A DNA stretch of 64,000 bases, taken from the NCBI GenBank assembly GCA_024637015.1, contig JAGXGE010000030.1, positions 45,406 through 109,405 of the forward strand. Reading direction: 5' to 3'. A program made the translations under genes and the position numbers. The stretch is from Aequorivita sp. GTDB taxonomy: Bacteria; Bacteroidota; Bacteroidia; Flavobacteriales; Flavobacteriaceae. The notes beneath the pieces were generated by a model. The model was not told the origin of the DNA and searched no databases. It was given only the letters and a program-made list of their open reading frames with translations. How positions within the stretch are numbered: the first letter of the stretch is position 1; the number at the start of each line of letters is the position of its first letter. Shown here one piece after another: positions 19,165-28,352 of this stretch.

Positions 19165-19634
19165 TTTTCTATTTTTTCAATGTGCTTAAACTTGCTTTTC
19201 AATTCCTCAATTTCCTTTTGTTGCTGAAGCGTGTAAAGAGTCAATTCTTCAACCTTTTGAAGTAAAATCAAATTCATTTCTTTCAATGAAATTCCTTCGG
19301 CCTGCATTGTTTCAGCGGAAGGTACATTGGGCAAATGATTGTTTTCTTTTAAAAACGCTTCCAATTCTTCCAAAGAAATCAAGTTGTATTCTGGCATCAT
19401 TTCCGAAAAGCCGTTAAAATAGTTTTCAAAAACATAATCAGGAGCTACGGCTCCGTCCAAATCGACCAGCACTTCCTGGGTGTGTATTTTTCCCTTTACC
19501 GTCAAAAGCTCGTCGGGAACTGTTGTTCCAATGCCTATTTTACCATTTTTTTCTGTAAGATTTGTAAAAGGGCTGCGTTGTGCGGTTGCGGAAAGTGATA
19601 ATAATATGATGGAGAAAATTAATAATCTGTTCAT
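19161..19634 (-). CDS. secreted coiled-coil protein with GIGTT head motif
   Basis: A 157-residue protein with signal peptide 'MNRLLIFSIILLSLSATAQ', then 'KIGIGTTVPDELLTVKGKI', a middle part, 'HLPNVPSAETMQAEGISLKE', and a C-terminal coiled coil rich in Glu and Lys. This layout is frequent in Bacteroidota, both as a stand-alone protein and at the C-terminus of tail-fibre-like surface proteins, and resembles the trimerising end of phage S74-type fibres. Function is unknown. It is co-transcribed with the subtilase (4-nt overlap), so it may be a substrate, chaperone or scaffold for it. Confidence 0.7.
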   Translation of the reverse strand: MNRLLIFSIILLSLSATAQRSPFTNLTEKNGKIGIGTTVPDELLTVKGKIHTQEVLVDLDGAVAPDYVFENYFNGFSEMMPEYNLISLEELEAFLKENNHLPNVPSAETMQAEGISLKEMNLILLQKVEELTLYTLQQQKEIEELKSKFKHIEKIEK

Positions 19635-19863
19635 AACAATGCTTTTAGAATTTGTGAAGTTTTAAAATTACAGTAATTTTTTTAAGCTTTTCAATGAATG
19701 TTAAATTCTATTGAAGACGGATATACTTATTCGCCATATGAAGCGTTATTAAACAAAGAAAACACAACAAAAATCCATTCGTTAATTAAACCTTAAAAAT
19801 TTACAGTATCGCCAAAAGCTACATTTAAAGTTAAATATCTTTACGCCACAAAAACTGTAAATA

Positions 19864-22800
19864 ATGATAAAAAATTTTCTTGTTTTTTCACTTTTTCTAT
19901 CTGTTTCATTTTCATCCTTTTCGCAGCAAACTGCAGCCTATACAAACGACCTCGCTGAATTCAACCAAGCTTTGGAACTTTACAATAACGGCCAATATTT
20001 GGCTGCGCAAAGTCTTTTTGACAAAATAAAAAATAACAGCGAAGACGAAACCGTACAAAGCGATTGTGCCTATTACATTGCGAATGCGGCAGTTAGGTTA
20101 AATCAACAAAACGCCGATCAGTTGATGGAGGAATTTGTTGAGAAATACCCCACTAGTTTGAAGCGAAATTCTGCATATATAGATGTTGCAAATTTTTATT
20201 TTGAAAACGGAAAATATTCCTACGCCCAAAAATGGTATGACAAAGTTGACGAGGGAAGTTTAAGTCGAAGTGAACAAGAACGTTTCAACTTCAACAATGG
20301 TTACGCATATTTTAAAGCGAAAAGATATGACGACGCCAAAACCTATTTCAACAGAGTTTCTACTTCCCAGAAATACGGTTCGCAGGCTAAATATTATTTA
20401 GGCTTTATTGCTTACGAAGGCGATGATTATGAGGAAGCCAACAAAAACTTTGAGGAAGTAAAAGGCGAGGAACGCTATTCCGAAGATCTCAGTTACTATC
20501 AAGCCGATATGAATTTCAAGCTTGGCAACTTCCAAAAAGCCATCGATATGGGGAAGGAGCAGTTTGATAAAAGCAATCCACAGGAACAGAGCCAACTTTC
20601 AAAAATTATTGGTGAAAGCTATTTCAACCTCGGTCAATATGCTGAGGCAGTACCATATTTAAAAGAATACAAAGGCACGCGCGGTAAATGGAACAATACC
20701 GATTATTACCAATTGGGTTACGCCTATTACAAGCAGGGCGATTATGAAAGTGCCATTGGCGAGTTCAATAAAATTGTGGACGGAAAGAACGCTGTAGCTC
20801 AAAATGCCTACTATCATTTAGCAGAAAGTTATTTGAAATTAGACAAAAAACAGGAAGCATTGAACGCCTTTAAAAATGCATCTGAAATGGATTTCAGTGC
20901 CGAAATTCAAGAAGATGCTTACTTGAATTACGCAAAATTGAGCTATGAAATTGGGAACAGCTATAAAAGTACGCCACAGGTTTTGCTTTCCTTCATTGAA
21001 AAATATCCTGACAATGCCAATAATGAAGAATTGAAAAAACTGTTGATTGACAGTTATATTACTTCAAAAAACTATAAGGAAGCATTGGATTTGCTGGAAA
21101 ACAACAAAAATTTTACTGACAAAGCAGCCTATCAAAAAGTTGCATTTTATAGAGGAATCGAACTTTACAACGAAGCCGATTACAACGAAGCAATTTCGTT
21201 TTTCGATAAAAGCATGAAAGAATCGCAAGATCCAAATTTTGCTGCCCGCGCTACTTATTGGAAAGCTGAAAGCGATTACCAACTTTCAAACTTTGATAAA
21301 TCCTTGGCTGGTTACAAAAAGTTTATGCAGATGCCAGGCTCGCAGAACACTTCAGAAAATAAAAATTTGAAATACAATTTGGCGTACAATCAATTTAAGC
21401 AGAAAAATTACACCGATGCCGTCTCAAACTTCAAAAGTTATGTGGCTTCATCTTCTGCCGAAACTGCACGCAAAAAAGATGCTTTACTTCGTTTGGGAGA
21501 TAGTTATTTTGTGACAAGCCAATATTGGCCGGCGATGGAAAACTACAACGCAGCGATTGAAATGGGCGGCGATAATGATTATGCACAATTTCAAAAAGCC
21601 ATCAGTTATGGTTTTGTGGACAGAAGCGAAAAGAAAATTGAGGAACTGATTGCTTTCGTAAAAAAGTATCCAAAATCTGTTTATCGCGATGATGCTTTAT
21701 ATGAATTAGGGAATACCTATGTAGCCCAAAATAAAAATGACGAAGCCATTTCGGCTTACGATCAAATGATTCGCGATATTCCTAACAGCAGTTTTGTTTC
21801 AAAAGCATTACTGAAAAAAGCTTTGATTTACGACAACACCGGAAAAAGCAATGAAGCGCTGGCAATTTTTAAAAGAGTGGCCAAGGATTTCCCATCAACT
21901 CCAGAAGCTTTACAAGCCGTGTCTTCCGCAAAAATTATCTATATAGATCAAGGGAATGTTGACGAATATGCGCGCTGGGTAAAAACTTTGGATTACGTAC
22001 AAGTGGGCGATACAGAACTTGACGATGCAGCTTATTTGGCTGCCGAACAACCGTATCTGGAAAACAGTCAAAGTCAAGCCCAAAGCCGTTTTGAGGCTTA
22101 TTTAAAGCAATTTCCAAACGGGCAACACGCCCAAAATGCCCATTTCTATTTGGGTCAGATTTATTTTGCAGACGGAAAAGCAGATCAAGCCATTCCGCAT
22201 TTTGAATATGTTGTAAATCGCGAACGAAGTGAGTTTACTGAGCAAGCTTTGGCGCGGGTTTCAGAATTGTATTTGGGCAAAAAGGATTACCAAAATGCAT
22301 TGAAATATTTAACGCGTTTGGAAGCTGAAGCAGACTTTCCACAAAATATCATTTTTGCGCAGACCAACAGTATGAAGGCTTCATATGAATTAAAACAGTA
22401 CACTGAAGCGGTAAATTATGCCGAAAAAGTGCTTCAAAATTCTAAAATTGACAATTCCATAAAAAGTGATGCGCAGGTGATTATCGCCCGTTCGGCGATG
22501 AAAGCAAATAACGAAGCAAAAGCCAAAACCGCTTATGCTGAAGTACAAAAAATCGCCACTGGCCAACTTGCTGCCGAAGCACTTTATTACGATGCCTATT
22601 TCAAAAATAAAGAGGGAAATTACGAAGCCTCTAACGCTTCCGTGCAGAAATTAGCGAAGGATTATTCAGGCTATAAATTATACGGCGCCAAAGGTTTGGT
22701 GCTGATGGCAAAGAATTTTTATGAACTGAAAGATGCTTACCAAGCAACCTACATTTTGGAAAGCGTAACCAAAAATTTCACCGACTATCCGGATGTAGTT

Positions 22801-22881
22801 GAAGAAGCAAAAGCAGAACTCGCCGTAATTAAAAACGCAGAGGCAAAAACCAATTCTTCGGTGGAAACTGGAGGAAACTAA
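19864..22881 (+). CDS. large exported TPR-repeat protein
   Basis: A 1005-residue protein with a signal peptide ending 'SFSSFSQ' and then TPR/Sel1-like helical repeats over almost the whole length. Typical units are 'YYQLGYAYYKQGDYESAIGE', 'YYHLAESYLKLDKKQEALNA', 'ALYELGNTYVAQNKNDEAIS' and 'AHFYLGQIYFADGKADQAIP'. It is likely periplasmic and acts as a protein-binding scaffold. The next gene, 74 nt downstream, encodes an outer-membrane barrel, and the pair is probably one transcript. I do not recognise a named function. A leaky Bacteroidota -7-like box, TATCTTTA, lies at 19836. Confidence 0.82.
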   Translation: MIKNFLVFSLFLSVSFSSFSQQTAAYTNDLAEFNQALELYNNGQYLAAQSLFDKIKNNSEDETVQSDCAYYIANAAVRLNQQNADQLMEEFVEKYPTSLKRNSAYIDVANFYFENGKYSYAQKWYDKVDEGSLSRSEQERFNFNNGYAYFKAKRYDDAKTYFNRVSTSQKYGSQAKYYLGFIAYEGDDYEEANKNFEEVKGEERYSEDLSYYQADMNFKLGNFQKAIDMGKEQFDKSNPQEQSQLSKIIGESYFNLGQYAEAVPYLKEYKGTRGKWNNTDYYQLGYAYYKQGDYESAIGEFNKIVDGKNAVAQNAYYHLAESYLKLDKKQEALNAFKNASEMDFSAEIQEDAYLNYAKLSYEIGNSYKSTPQVLLSFIEKYPDNANNEELKKLLIDSYITSKNYKEALDLLENNKNFTDKAAYQKVAFYRGIELYNEADYNEAISFFDKSMKESQDPNFAARATYWKAESDYQLSNFDKSLAGYKKFMQMPGSQNTSENKNLKYNLAYNQFKQKNYTDAVSNFKSYVASSSAETARKKDALLRLGDSYFVTSQYWPAMENYNAAIEMGGDNDYAQFQKAISYGFVDRSEKKIEELIAFVKKYPKSVYRDDALYELGNTYVAQNKNDEAISAYDQMIRDIPNSSFVSKALLKKALIYDNTGKSNEALAIFKRVAKDFPSTPEALQAVSSAKIIYIDQGNVDEYARWVKTLDYVQVGDTELDDAAYLAAEQPYLENSQSQAQSRFEAYLKQFPNGQHAQNAHFYLGQIYFADGKADQAIPHFEYVVNRERSEFTEQALARVSELYLGKKDYQNALKYLTRLEAEADFPQNIIFAQTNSMKASYELKQYTEAVNYAEKVLQNSKIDNSIKSDAQVIIARSAMKANNEAKAKTAYAEVQKIATGQLAAEALYYDAYFKNKEGNYEASNASVQKLAKDYSGYKLYGAKGLVLMAKNFYELKDAYQATYILESVTKNFTDYPDVVEEAKAELAVIKNAEAKTNSSVETGGN

Positions 22882-22955
22882 AATCGAATAAACCTAACAA
22901 GTCTCAAAAACCAGTTCGTTTTAATCAGCTCTCAAAAGACTCAAAAAATAATACT

Positions 22956-24761
22956 ATGTTCAAGACCCTTAAAGCAGGATTTTCATTAGACATAAAAAAC
23001 ATCTCACCCCAGCCCTCCCTTCAAAGGGAGGGAGCATTGGTTCCCCCTTTGAAGGGGGCTAGGGGAATGTTCTTCCTCATTGCCTTAATTGTGATAGGCT
23101 TTTCCGCAACCGCCCAAGAAAAAGAACTTGATCCAGAGGTTGTAAACATTGTGAAACCATATACGCCAACAATTTCGGACGCCTTCAAAGTGAAGGAAAC
23201 TCCGTTGTTGAACGATTCCATTTCCACCACAAAAAAGGAGGTGAAGTACAGTATTTTCTCGGTTCCTGTGGCTTCCACTTTTACGCCAGCAAAAGGAAAA
23301 GCAACAACTGTTGAAAAAGCAAAACCCGTTAAATTGTATGATAATTATGCAACTTTAGGTTTTGGAAATTACACTTCCATTTTAGGCGAATTCTACAGTA
23401 ATTTCGAATTAAGCCGCACCGATAATGCTGGTTTTTTCTTTCGCCATAATTCTTCACAGGGCGATATAAAAGATGTGATACTGGATAATAAATATTACGA
23501 TACGAGCTTGGACGCCAATTATACAAGTCGCCAAAAAGATGCAACTTACAGACTTGACGCGGGCGTGGAGCATCAACTTTACAATTGGTACGGTGTGCCA
23601 GATGTGGTTTATATTCAGGAGCCAAATGTGCAAATTGACCCACAACAAACCTATATCAGCGGTTACGCGGGCGGAAGCATTGCGTTGGACGATACTTACT
23701 TTCAAAGAGCTGCCGTGAATATTCGCTATTTGGCCGATGCGTTTTCTTCTTCGGAATTTAACGCTACGTTGAAACCTGAGTTTTCTTTTCCGTTGGAAAA
23801 CTTGACTTTTAAAGTAGATGGTGATATTGACTATTTAAGCGGAAGTTTTGACAGAAACTATACAAATACTTCCGATATTAAATACAGTTATTTAAACGCA
23901 GGACTGGCGCCTTCCATCACTTTTGTAAATGATGATCTTTCGGTTTCACTAGGTGTTGCAGCATACGTGAGTTTGGATTCCGAAAACAGCAATACCGATT
24001 TTTCATTATATCCAAGATTGAACGCATCATACCGATTACTGGATGAAACCGTGATTGTTTACGTTGGGGCAGAAGGTGGTTTGCAGCAAAACACTTATTA
24101 TAAATTCAAGGAAGAAAACCCATTTGTTTCGCCTACGTTAAATATTGCGCCAACCAAAAAGCTGTATGAAGGTTTTGGAGGAATTAAAGGAAAAATTTCA
24201 AATTCTGTGGCTTACAATGTGAGAGCTTCGTACGGAAAAGATGAAAACAGAGCATTATTCCAGGCAAATTTCATCAATTTGCTTGCGCCAGATTTGGAAG
24301 GTTACCAATTTGGAAATTCTTTCAATGTAGTTTATGACGATTTGAATACACTTGCTTTTTTCGCAGAGTTAAAAGTGGAAGTTTCGAATACATTCTCCTT
24401 GGGAATAAATGGGACCTATAATAATTACAGTACAGATTTTCAAAATGAAGCATGGAACTTGCCCGATTTAAAGGCTTCAATATTTTCAAATTTCAACATT
24501 ACCGAAAAATTATACGGTGGTGCTTCCTTGTTTTATGTTGGAGAACGCAAAGATCTTTACGCAGACCCCTTTACTACACAGGAAATTACATTGGATGGGT
24601 ATGTGGATGCCAATTTAAGCTTTGGTTACAGATTCACCGATAGACTTTCGGCTTTTGTAAAAGGAAGCAATCTCTTCAGTAATAACTACGAAAAATGGCT
24701 AAATTATCCCGTGCAGGGAATCCAAGGATTGGCTGGCGTTACCTATAAGTTTGATTGGTAA
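22956..24761 (+). CDS. outer-membrane beta-barrel, TonB-receptor-like
   Basis: A 601-residue protein (564 if started at 23067). After a signal peptide 'MFFLIALIVIGFSATAQ' comes 'ELDPEVVNIVKPYTPTISDA', then a long series of amphipathic strands ending 'AGVTYKFDW', with the terminal aromatic residue typical of outer-membrane barrels. There is no clear plug domain. The first 37 codons from the ATG at 22956 are largely made of a palindromic REP-like element, so the true start is uncertain: 23067 gives a clean signal peptide, but the hairpins would then cover its leader. It follows the TPR gene and probably works with it in the envelope. Confidence 0.75.
   Translation: MFKTLKAGFSLDIKNISPQPSLQREGALVPPLKGARGMFFLIALIVIGFSATAQEKELDPEVVNIVKPYTPTISDAFKVKETPLLNDSISTTKKEVKYSIFSVPVASTFTPAKGKATTVEKAKPVKLYDNYATLGFGNYTSILGEFYSNFELSRTDNAGFFFRHNSSQGDIKDVILDNKYYDTSLDANYTSRQKDATYRLDAGVEHQLYNWYGVPDVVYIQEPNVQIDPQQTYISGYAGGSIALDDTYFQRAAVNIRYLADAFSSSEFNATLKPEFSFPLENLTFKVDGDIDYLSGSFDRNYTNTSDIKYSYLNAGLAPSITFVNDDLSVSLGVAAYVSLDSENSNTDFSLYPRLNASYRLLDETVIVYVGAEGGLQQNTYYKFKEENPFVSPTLNIAPTKKLYEGFGGIKGKISNSVAYNVRASYGKDENRALFQANFINLLAPDLEGYQFGNSFNVVYDDLNTLAFFAELKVEVSNTFSLGINGTYNNYSTDFQNEAWNLPDLKASIFSNFNITEKLYGGASLFYVGERKDLYADPFTTQEITLDGYVDANLSFGYRFTDRLSAFVKGSNLFSNNYEKWLNYPVQGIQGLAGVTYKFDW
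22998..23071. repeat. REP-like clustered palindromes
   Basis: Two tight hairpins lie within an outer stem. Hairpin 1 is CCCTCCCTT (23013-23021) with AAGGGAGGG (23024-23032). Hairpin 2 is CCCCCTT (23043-23049) with AAGGGGG (23052-23058). The outer arms CCCCAGCC (23007-23014) and GGCTAGGGG (23057-23065) partly pair. GC content is far above the flanks. This resembles the C/T-G/A palindromic intergenic repeats common in Bacteroidota, but here it keeps the reading frame open at the start of a gene. Confidence 0.75.
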
Positions 24762-24783
24762 TCCACCAAAAATTATAATTTCT

Positions 24784-24812
24784 GAAAACATCCGTCTTTG
24801 GCGGATGTTTTC
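24784..24812 (+). terminator. rho-independent terminator after the barrel gene
   Basis: A perfect 11-bp stem, GAAAACATCCG (24784-24794) with CGGATGTTTTC (24802-24812), closes a 7-nt loop and is followed by TATTTTTAC. It lies 22 nt after the barrel stop codon. Confidence 0.8.
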
Positions 24813-24820
24813 TATTTTTA

Positions 24821-24850
24821 CAAATCAATTAAAATCAATTAAAATCAATT
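24821..24850. repeat. three tandem 10-bp repeats abutting a start codon
   Basis: Three direct copies of (C/A)AAATCAATT run without gaps up to base 24850, and the ATG of the amidohydrolase follows at once. They occupy the place where the ribosome binds. Confidence 0.8.
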
Positions 24851-26488
24851 ATGAAAAAACTACTATACCTTTTATTAGCAATATCAATCTTTTCTTGCGC
24901 TCCTGATAAGCTTCCAGTAGACTTACTTATAAAAAACGCCACAATTTATACTGTTGATGCGGATTTCAGTACCGCAAATGCCTTAGTGGTAAAAGATGGA
25001 AAAATCCTTGAAATAGGTTTAAAGCCAGAACTTGAGCTGAAATATAATATTAAGGAAACTTATGATGCAAAAGGCAACACCGTAGTTCCTGGTTTGATTG
25101 ATGCACATGCACATTTATACGGTCTCGGCCTCGAATTAAGGAATGTTGATTTGATTGGAACAACAAGTTTTGATAAAGTTTTGCGCCGTGTTGTAGCTTT
25201 TCAGGAAGAGAAAAACGCTGAGTATATAATTGGTCGCGGTTGGGACCAAAACGATTGGGAGGATAAAAATTTCCCCACAAAAAAGGAATTGGATTCCTTA
25301 TTTCCTAATACACCTGTCTCTTTACGTAGAATTGACGGACACGCCATGTTGGTCAATTCAAAAGCATTGGAACTTGCGGGAATCACTTCAAAAACAAAAG
25401 TTGCTGGTGGCGAAATAGTTCTGGAAAATGGTGAACCAACAGGAATAATTATTGATGCTCCAATGAGATTAATAGGAAAAACCTTCCCAGAAATTACCGC
25501 TGAAGTTTCAACACAAGCGCTTTTGGATGCCGAAAAAATCTGTCTTCAAAATGGATTGACTACTGTTGACGATGCTGGCTTGGGCAGAAATATTATTGAG
25601 TTGATTGACACGCTTCAAAAAGAAGGAAAATTCAAACTGAGAATGTACGCAATGGTCAGTAACAGTCCTGAAAATCGTGACTATTATCTTAAGAACGGAA
25701 TCTATAAAACCGACAGACTAAATGTGCGCTCCTTTAAAGTTTATGCTGATGGTGCTTTGGGCTCACGTGGTGCAGCAATGCGCGAGCCCTATAGCGATAT
25801 GCCAGGTCATTTTGGAGCGATGATTACAACAGCAGATAGTTTGGATTATTTGGCTGAAAAAATTGCGGCTTCCGAGTTTCAAATGAACACACACGCCATT
25901 GGAGACTCTGCAAATATTGCAGTGCTAAGGGCTTACAAAGAAGTGTTGGAAGGCCAAACAGATAGACGTTGGCGAGTGGAACATGCCCAGATTATTTCAC
26001 CACAGGATTTCAGTTATTTTGATGACAATAACAATATACTTCCATCGGTACAACCAACCCACGCGACAAGTGATATGTATTGGGCTGAAGATAGAGTGGG
26101 AGCAGAACGGATGAAGGGCGCGTATGCTTTCAAAACTATGTTGGACAAGGCCGGTATAGTTGCCTTGGGAACCGATTTCCCCGTGGAACAAGTAAACCCG
26201 ATGTATACTTTTTACGCCGCTGTTGCGCGAAAGGATTTAAAAAATTATCCGGAAAACGGTTTTCAAATGAAGGATGTTTTGACCCGTGAAGAAGCGTTGC
26301 GCGGAATGACTATTTGGGCAGCTTTTTCAAATTTTGAAGAAAACGAAAAAGGAAGTATTGAAGTAGGAAAGTTTGCTGATTTTACGGTTCTTGATAAAGA
26401 TATTATGAAAGTTGATGAAAAAGAACTTCCAAGTACAAAAGTACTCGCTACTTTCATTAATGGTGAAATGGTTTACCAAGCCAAATAA
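24851..26488 (+). CDS. amidohydrolase-family lipoprotein (YtcJ-like)
   Basis: A 545-residue metal-dependent hydrolase with a lipoprotein signal peptide (lipobox 'SIFSC', Cys at about residue 16). Amidohydrolase family 3 features include 'VPGLIDAHAHLYG' (first metal-binding HxH), 'YIIGRGWDQNDW', 'FKVYADGALGSRGAA', 'NTHAIGD', 'RVEHAQ' and 'VALGTDFPVE' (metal Asp). These enzymes hydrolyse amide or related bonds, but substrates of YtcJ-like members are mostly unknown. The lipid anchor places it in the envelope, facing the periplasm. It has its own transcription unit after a strong terminator. Confidence 0.86.
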   Translation: MKKLLYLLLAISIFSCAPDKLPVDLLIKNATIYTVDADFSTANALVVKDGKILEIGLKPELELKYNIKETYDAKGNTVVPGLIDAHAHLYGLGLELRNVDLIGTTSFDKVLRRVVAFQEEKNAEYIIGRGWDQNDWEDKNFPTKKELDSLFPNTPVSLRRIDGHAMLVNSKALELAGITSKTKVAGGEIVLENGEPTGIIIDAPMRLIGKTFPEITAEVSTQALLDAEKICLQNGLTTVDDAGLGRNIIELIDTLQKEGKFKLRMYAMVSNSPENRDYYLKNGIYKTDRLNVRSFKVYADGALGSRGAAMREPYSDMPGHFGAMITTADSLDYLAEKIAASEFQMNTHAIGDSANIAVLRAYKEVLEGQTDRRWRVEHAQIISPQDFSYFDDNNNILPSVQPTHATSDMYWAEDRVGAERMKGAYAFKTMLDKAGIVALGTDFPVEQVNPMYTFYAAVARKDLKNYPENGFQMKDVLTREEALRGMTIWAAFSNFEENEKGSIEVGKFADFTVLDKDIMKVDEKELPSTKVLATFINGEMVYQAK

Positions 26489-26494
26489 ATAAAA

Positions 26495-26554
26495 CTCTGT
26501 GTCCTCTGTGCCTCTGTGGTGAAAAATTGACACAAAGGCACAGAGAGCACAGAG
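26495..26554. repeat. imperfect inverted repeat, dispersed-repeat type
   Basis: CTCTGTGTCCTCTGTGCC (from 26495) is mirrored by GGCACAGAGAGCACAGAG (to 26554), separated by about 20 nt. The CTCTGTG phrase is repeated within each arm. This kind of long stem is a known dispersed intergenic repeat type in Bacteroidota and other bacteria. It sits between the amidohydrolase and YkgJ genes and could act as a terminator or mRNA stabiliser. Confidence 0.7.
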
Positions 26555-26564
26555 AAAAATTGAT

Positions 26565-27062
26565 ATGGAAAATATCCTAAAACAACTTCCACAAAAAGCA
26601 AAAGAAGCCGAAGCCGAAAACAAAAAGTTCTTCGCGAAGCTGAAGAAAAAGCCGCCAAAACATCTCGACAGTTTGATGCAGGAACTACACGAGGAAGAGT
26701 TCCAAAGAACAGATTGTTTGACGTGCGCCAATTGCTGCAAAACCACTGGTCCACTTTTTACGGATAAGGACATAGAGCGTATTTCCAAACATTTCCGGAT
26801 GAAGCCCCAACAGTTTATTGAATCCTATTTAAGGATTGACGAAGACAAAGATTATGTGCTGCAAGGCGTTCCCTGCACTTTTTTGGGAGCAGATAATTAT
26901 TGTAGTATTTACGACGTGCGCCCAAAAGCATGTCGCGAATTTCCACATACTGATAGAAAGAAATTTCAGCAAATTTCAAACCTTACAATGAAAAATGTTG
27001 CCATTTGCCCAGCGGCTTTTAATATTGTGGAGGAGATGAAACGAAGAATAAATCTTAAATAA
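26565..27062 (+). CDS. YkgJ-family cysteine-cluster protein
   Basis: A 165-residue protein with the zinc/iron-chelating cysteine cluster of the YkgJ/CxxCxxCC family: 'CLTCANCCKTTGP' (about residues 47-59), then 'CTFLGADNYCSIYDVRPKAC' and 'REFPHT', and a late 'AICPAAFNIVEEM'. The family probably binds a metal ion or Fe-S cluster; no reaction is settled. The N-terminal 45 residues are charged and helical. It ends one base before the convergent stop of the NamZ gene, leaving no room for a terminator. Confidence 0.85.
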   Translation: MENILKQLPQKAKEAEAENKKFFAKLKKKPPKHLDSLMQELHEEEFQRTDCLTCANCCKTTGPLFTDKDIERISKHFRMKPQQFIESYLRIDEDKDYVLQGVPCTFLGADNYCSIYDVRPKACREFPHTDRKKFQQISNLTMKNVAICPAAFNIVEEMKRRINLK

Positions 27063-28343
27063 TTAATCGTAGATTAAGTATTTTTCACGAATCTTCTTAA
27101 AACCAGCAAGCCCTTCTTTCCAGGAATCCCGAATTTCTTCCGCAGATAAACCTTGCTCAATTTGTTGTTGCAATTTCTTCGTTCCAGCGAGTTTTATAAA
27201 AAACGAATTGAAAAAATCCTTCTTTTTTCCGTTGGCATTATAAGCATCAATCAACCATTCCAAATTGATTTTATTCAAACGTGGTTCCTTCCGAAGATCT
27301 TTTCCATGGCAAAGTTGTCCTTTGAATTTTGGACTTTTTGCACCTTCGTTGGATTGAGGTGTATATTCAAAAGGATATTTTGCAGTAGGTAAACTAGGCG
27401 CTCCAAAAACCTGAAACTGCATATCCGTGCCGCGACCGGCACTTATAAATGTACCTTCAAAAAAACAAAGGCTAGGGTAGAGGTTTATAGCTTGATCGTT
27501 CGGCAGATTGGGTGATGGTTTTATGGGAAGCGAGTACTCTTTTTGATGATTGTAGTTTTTCATCTTAATAACAGTCAGCTCACATTTCACTTTATTCTTC
27601 AACCAGCCTTCGCCATTGAGCATTTGTGCATATTCCCCGATCGTCATTCCATGAACAACAGGCACAGGGTTCATTCCCACAAAACTTTGGTTTTCGGGTT
27701 CCATAATTGGGCCATCTACGTAATGTCCGTTTGGATTTGGCCTGTCCAAAACAATTAATGGAATTCCCGCTTCTGCACAGGCTTCCATTACATAATGAAG
27801 TGTGGCAATATAGGTGTAAAATCGAGCACCCACATCTTGTAAATCAAAAACCATTACCTCAATATTGGACACGCCTTTATTAATATCTTCTTCTAATTTT
27901 TTTGCTTCTTTCAATTGTTCCAGTTTCGGTTTTTTGTTGTCGCCGTAAAGAGATATAAGTGGAACGCCAGTTTTTGTGTCAACAGCATCTTTAACGTGTT
28001 CGCCAGCATCTGCTTTCCCCCTGAACCCGTGTTCTGGCGAAAAAACTACTTTTACCGAAATATTTTTTGAAATCAAAAAATCGACAAGATGTTGCTTTTC
28101 ATTTTCTAAAAAAGAAGTCTGATTGGCAACCATCCCTACATTTTTACCTTTTAGTAATTCAGAATATAGTTGAAATTGCTCCGCGCCAACGATGATTCGT
28201 TCGTCTTGAGTCCCGGCCGTTGCTTCTTGATTCTCTTTTCTATCTTCACTTTGTTCTTTATTCTCCGAAGTGGTTTTACTTCCGCAGGAAAAAATAGTCA
28301 AAGCAACCAATAAAACTGTATTTTTGAAAAAAGATAAAGCCAT
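27063..28343 (-). CDS. NamZ-type exo-beta-N-acetylmuramidase lipoprotein (DUF1343)
   Basis: A 426-residue lipoprotein (lipobox 'LTIFSC', Cys at about residue 20) of family DUF1343/GH171. Family blocks are all present: 'GMVANQTSF', 'SPEHGFRGKADAGEH', 'LISLYGDNKKP', 'VFDLQDVGARFYTYI', 'LDRPNPNGHYVDGP', 'HGMTIGEYAQML', 'PSPNLPNDQA' and 'EGTFISAGRGTD'. NamZ enzymes remove terminal MurNAc from peptidoglycan fragments, so a role in cell-wall recycling in the periplasm is likely. Its start codon lies only 9 bp from that of the divergent permease gene. Confidence 0.88.
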   Translation of the reverse strand: MALSFFKNTVLLVALTIFSCGSKTTSENKEQSEDRKENQEATAGTQDERIIVGAEQFQLYSELLKGKNVGMVANQTSFLENEKQHLVDFLISKNISVKVVFSPEHGFRGKADAGEHVKDAVDTKTGVPLISLYGDNKKPKLEQLKEAKKLEEDINKGVSNIEVMVFDLQDVGARFYTYIATLHYVMEACAEAGIPLIVLDRPNPNGHYVDGPIMEPENQSFVGMNPVPVVHGMTIGEYAQMLNGEGWLKNKVKCELTVIKMKNYNHQKEYSLPIKPSPNLPNDQAINLYPSLCFFEGTFISAGRGTDMQFQVFGAPSLPTAKYPFEYTPQSNEGAKSPKFKGQLCHGKDLRKEPRLNKINLEWLIDAYNANGKKKDFFNSFFIKLAGTKKLQQQIEQGLSAEEIRDSWKEGLAGFKKIREKYLIYD

Positions 28344-28352
28344 ATAACTTCA

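Noticed and set aside
26327..26788. 153-residue minus-strand frame over the amidohydrolase end, the repeat and the YkgJ gene
   Set aside because: It is antisense to two well-supported genes and takes its composition from the CTCTGTG repeat.
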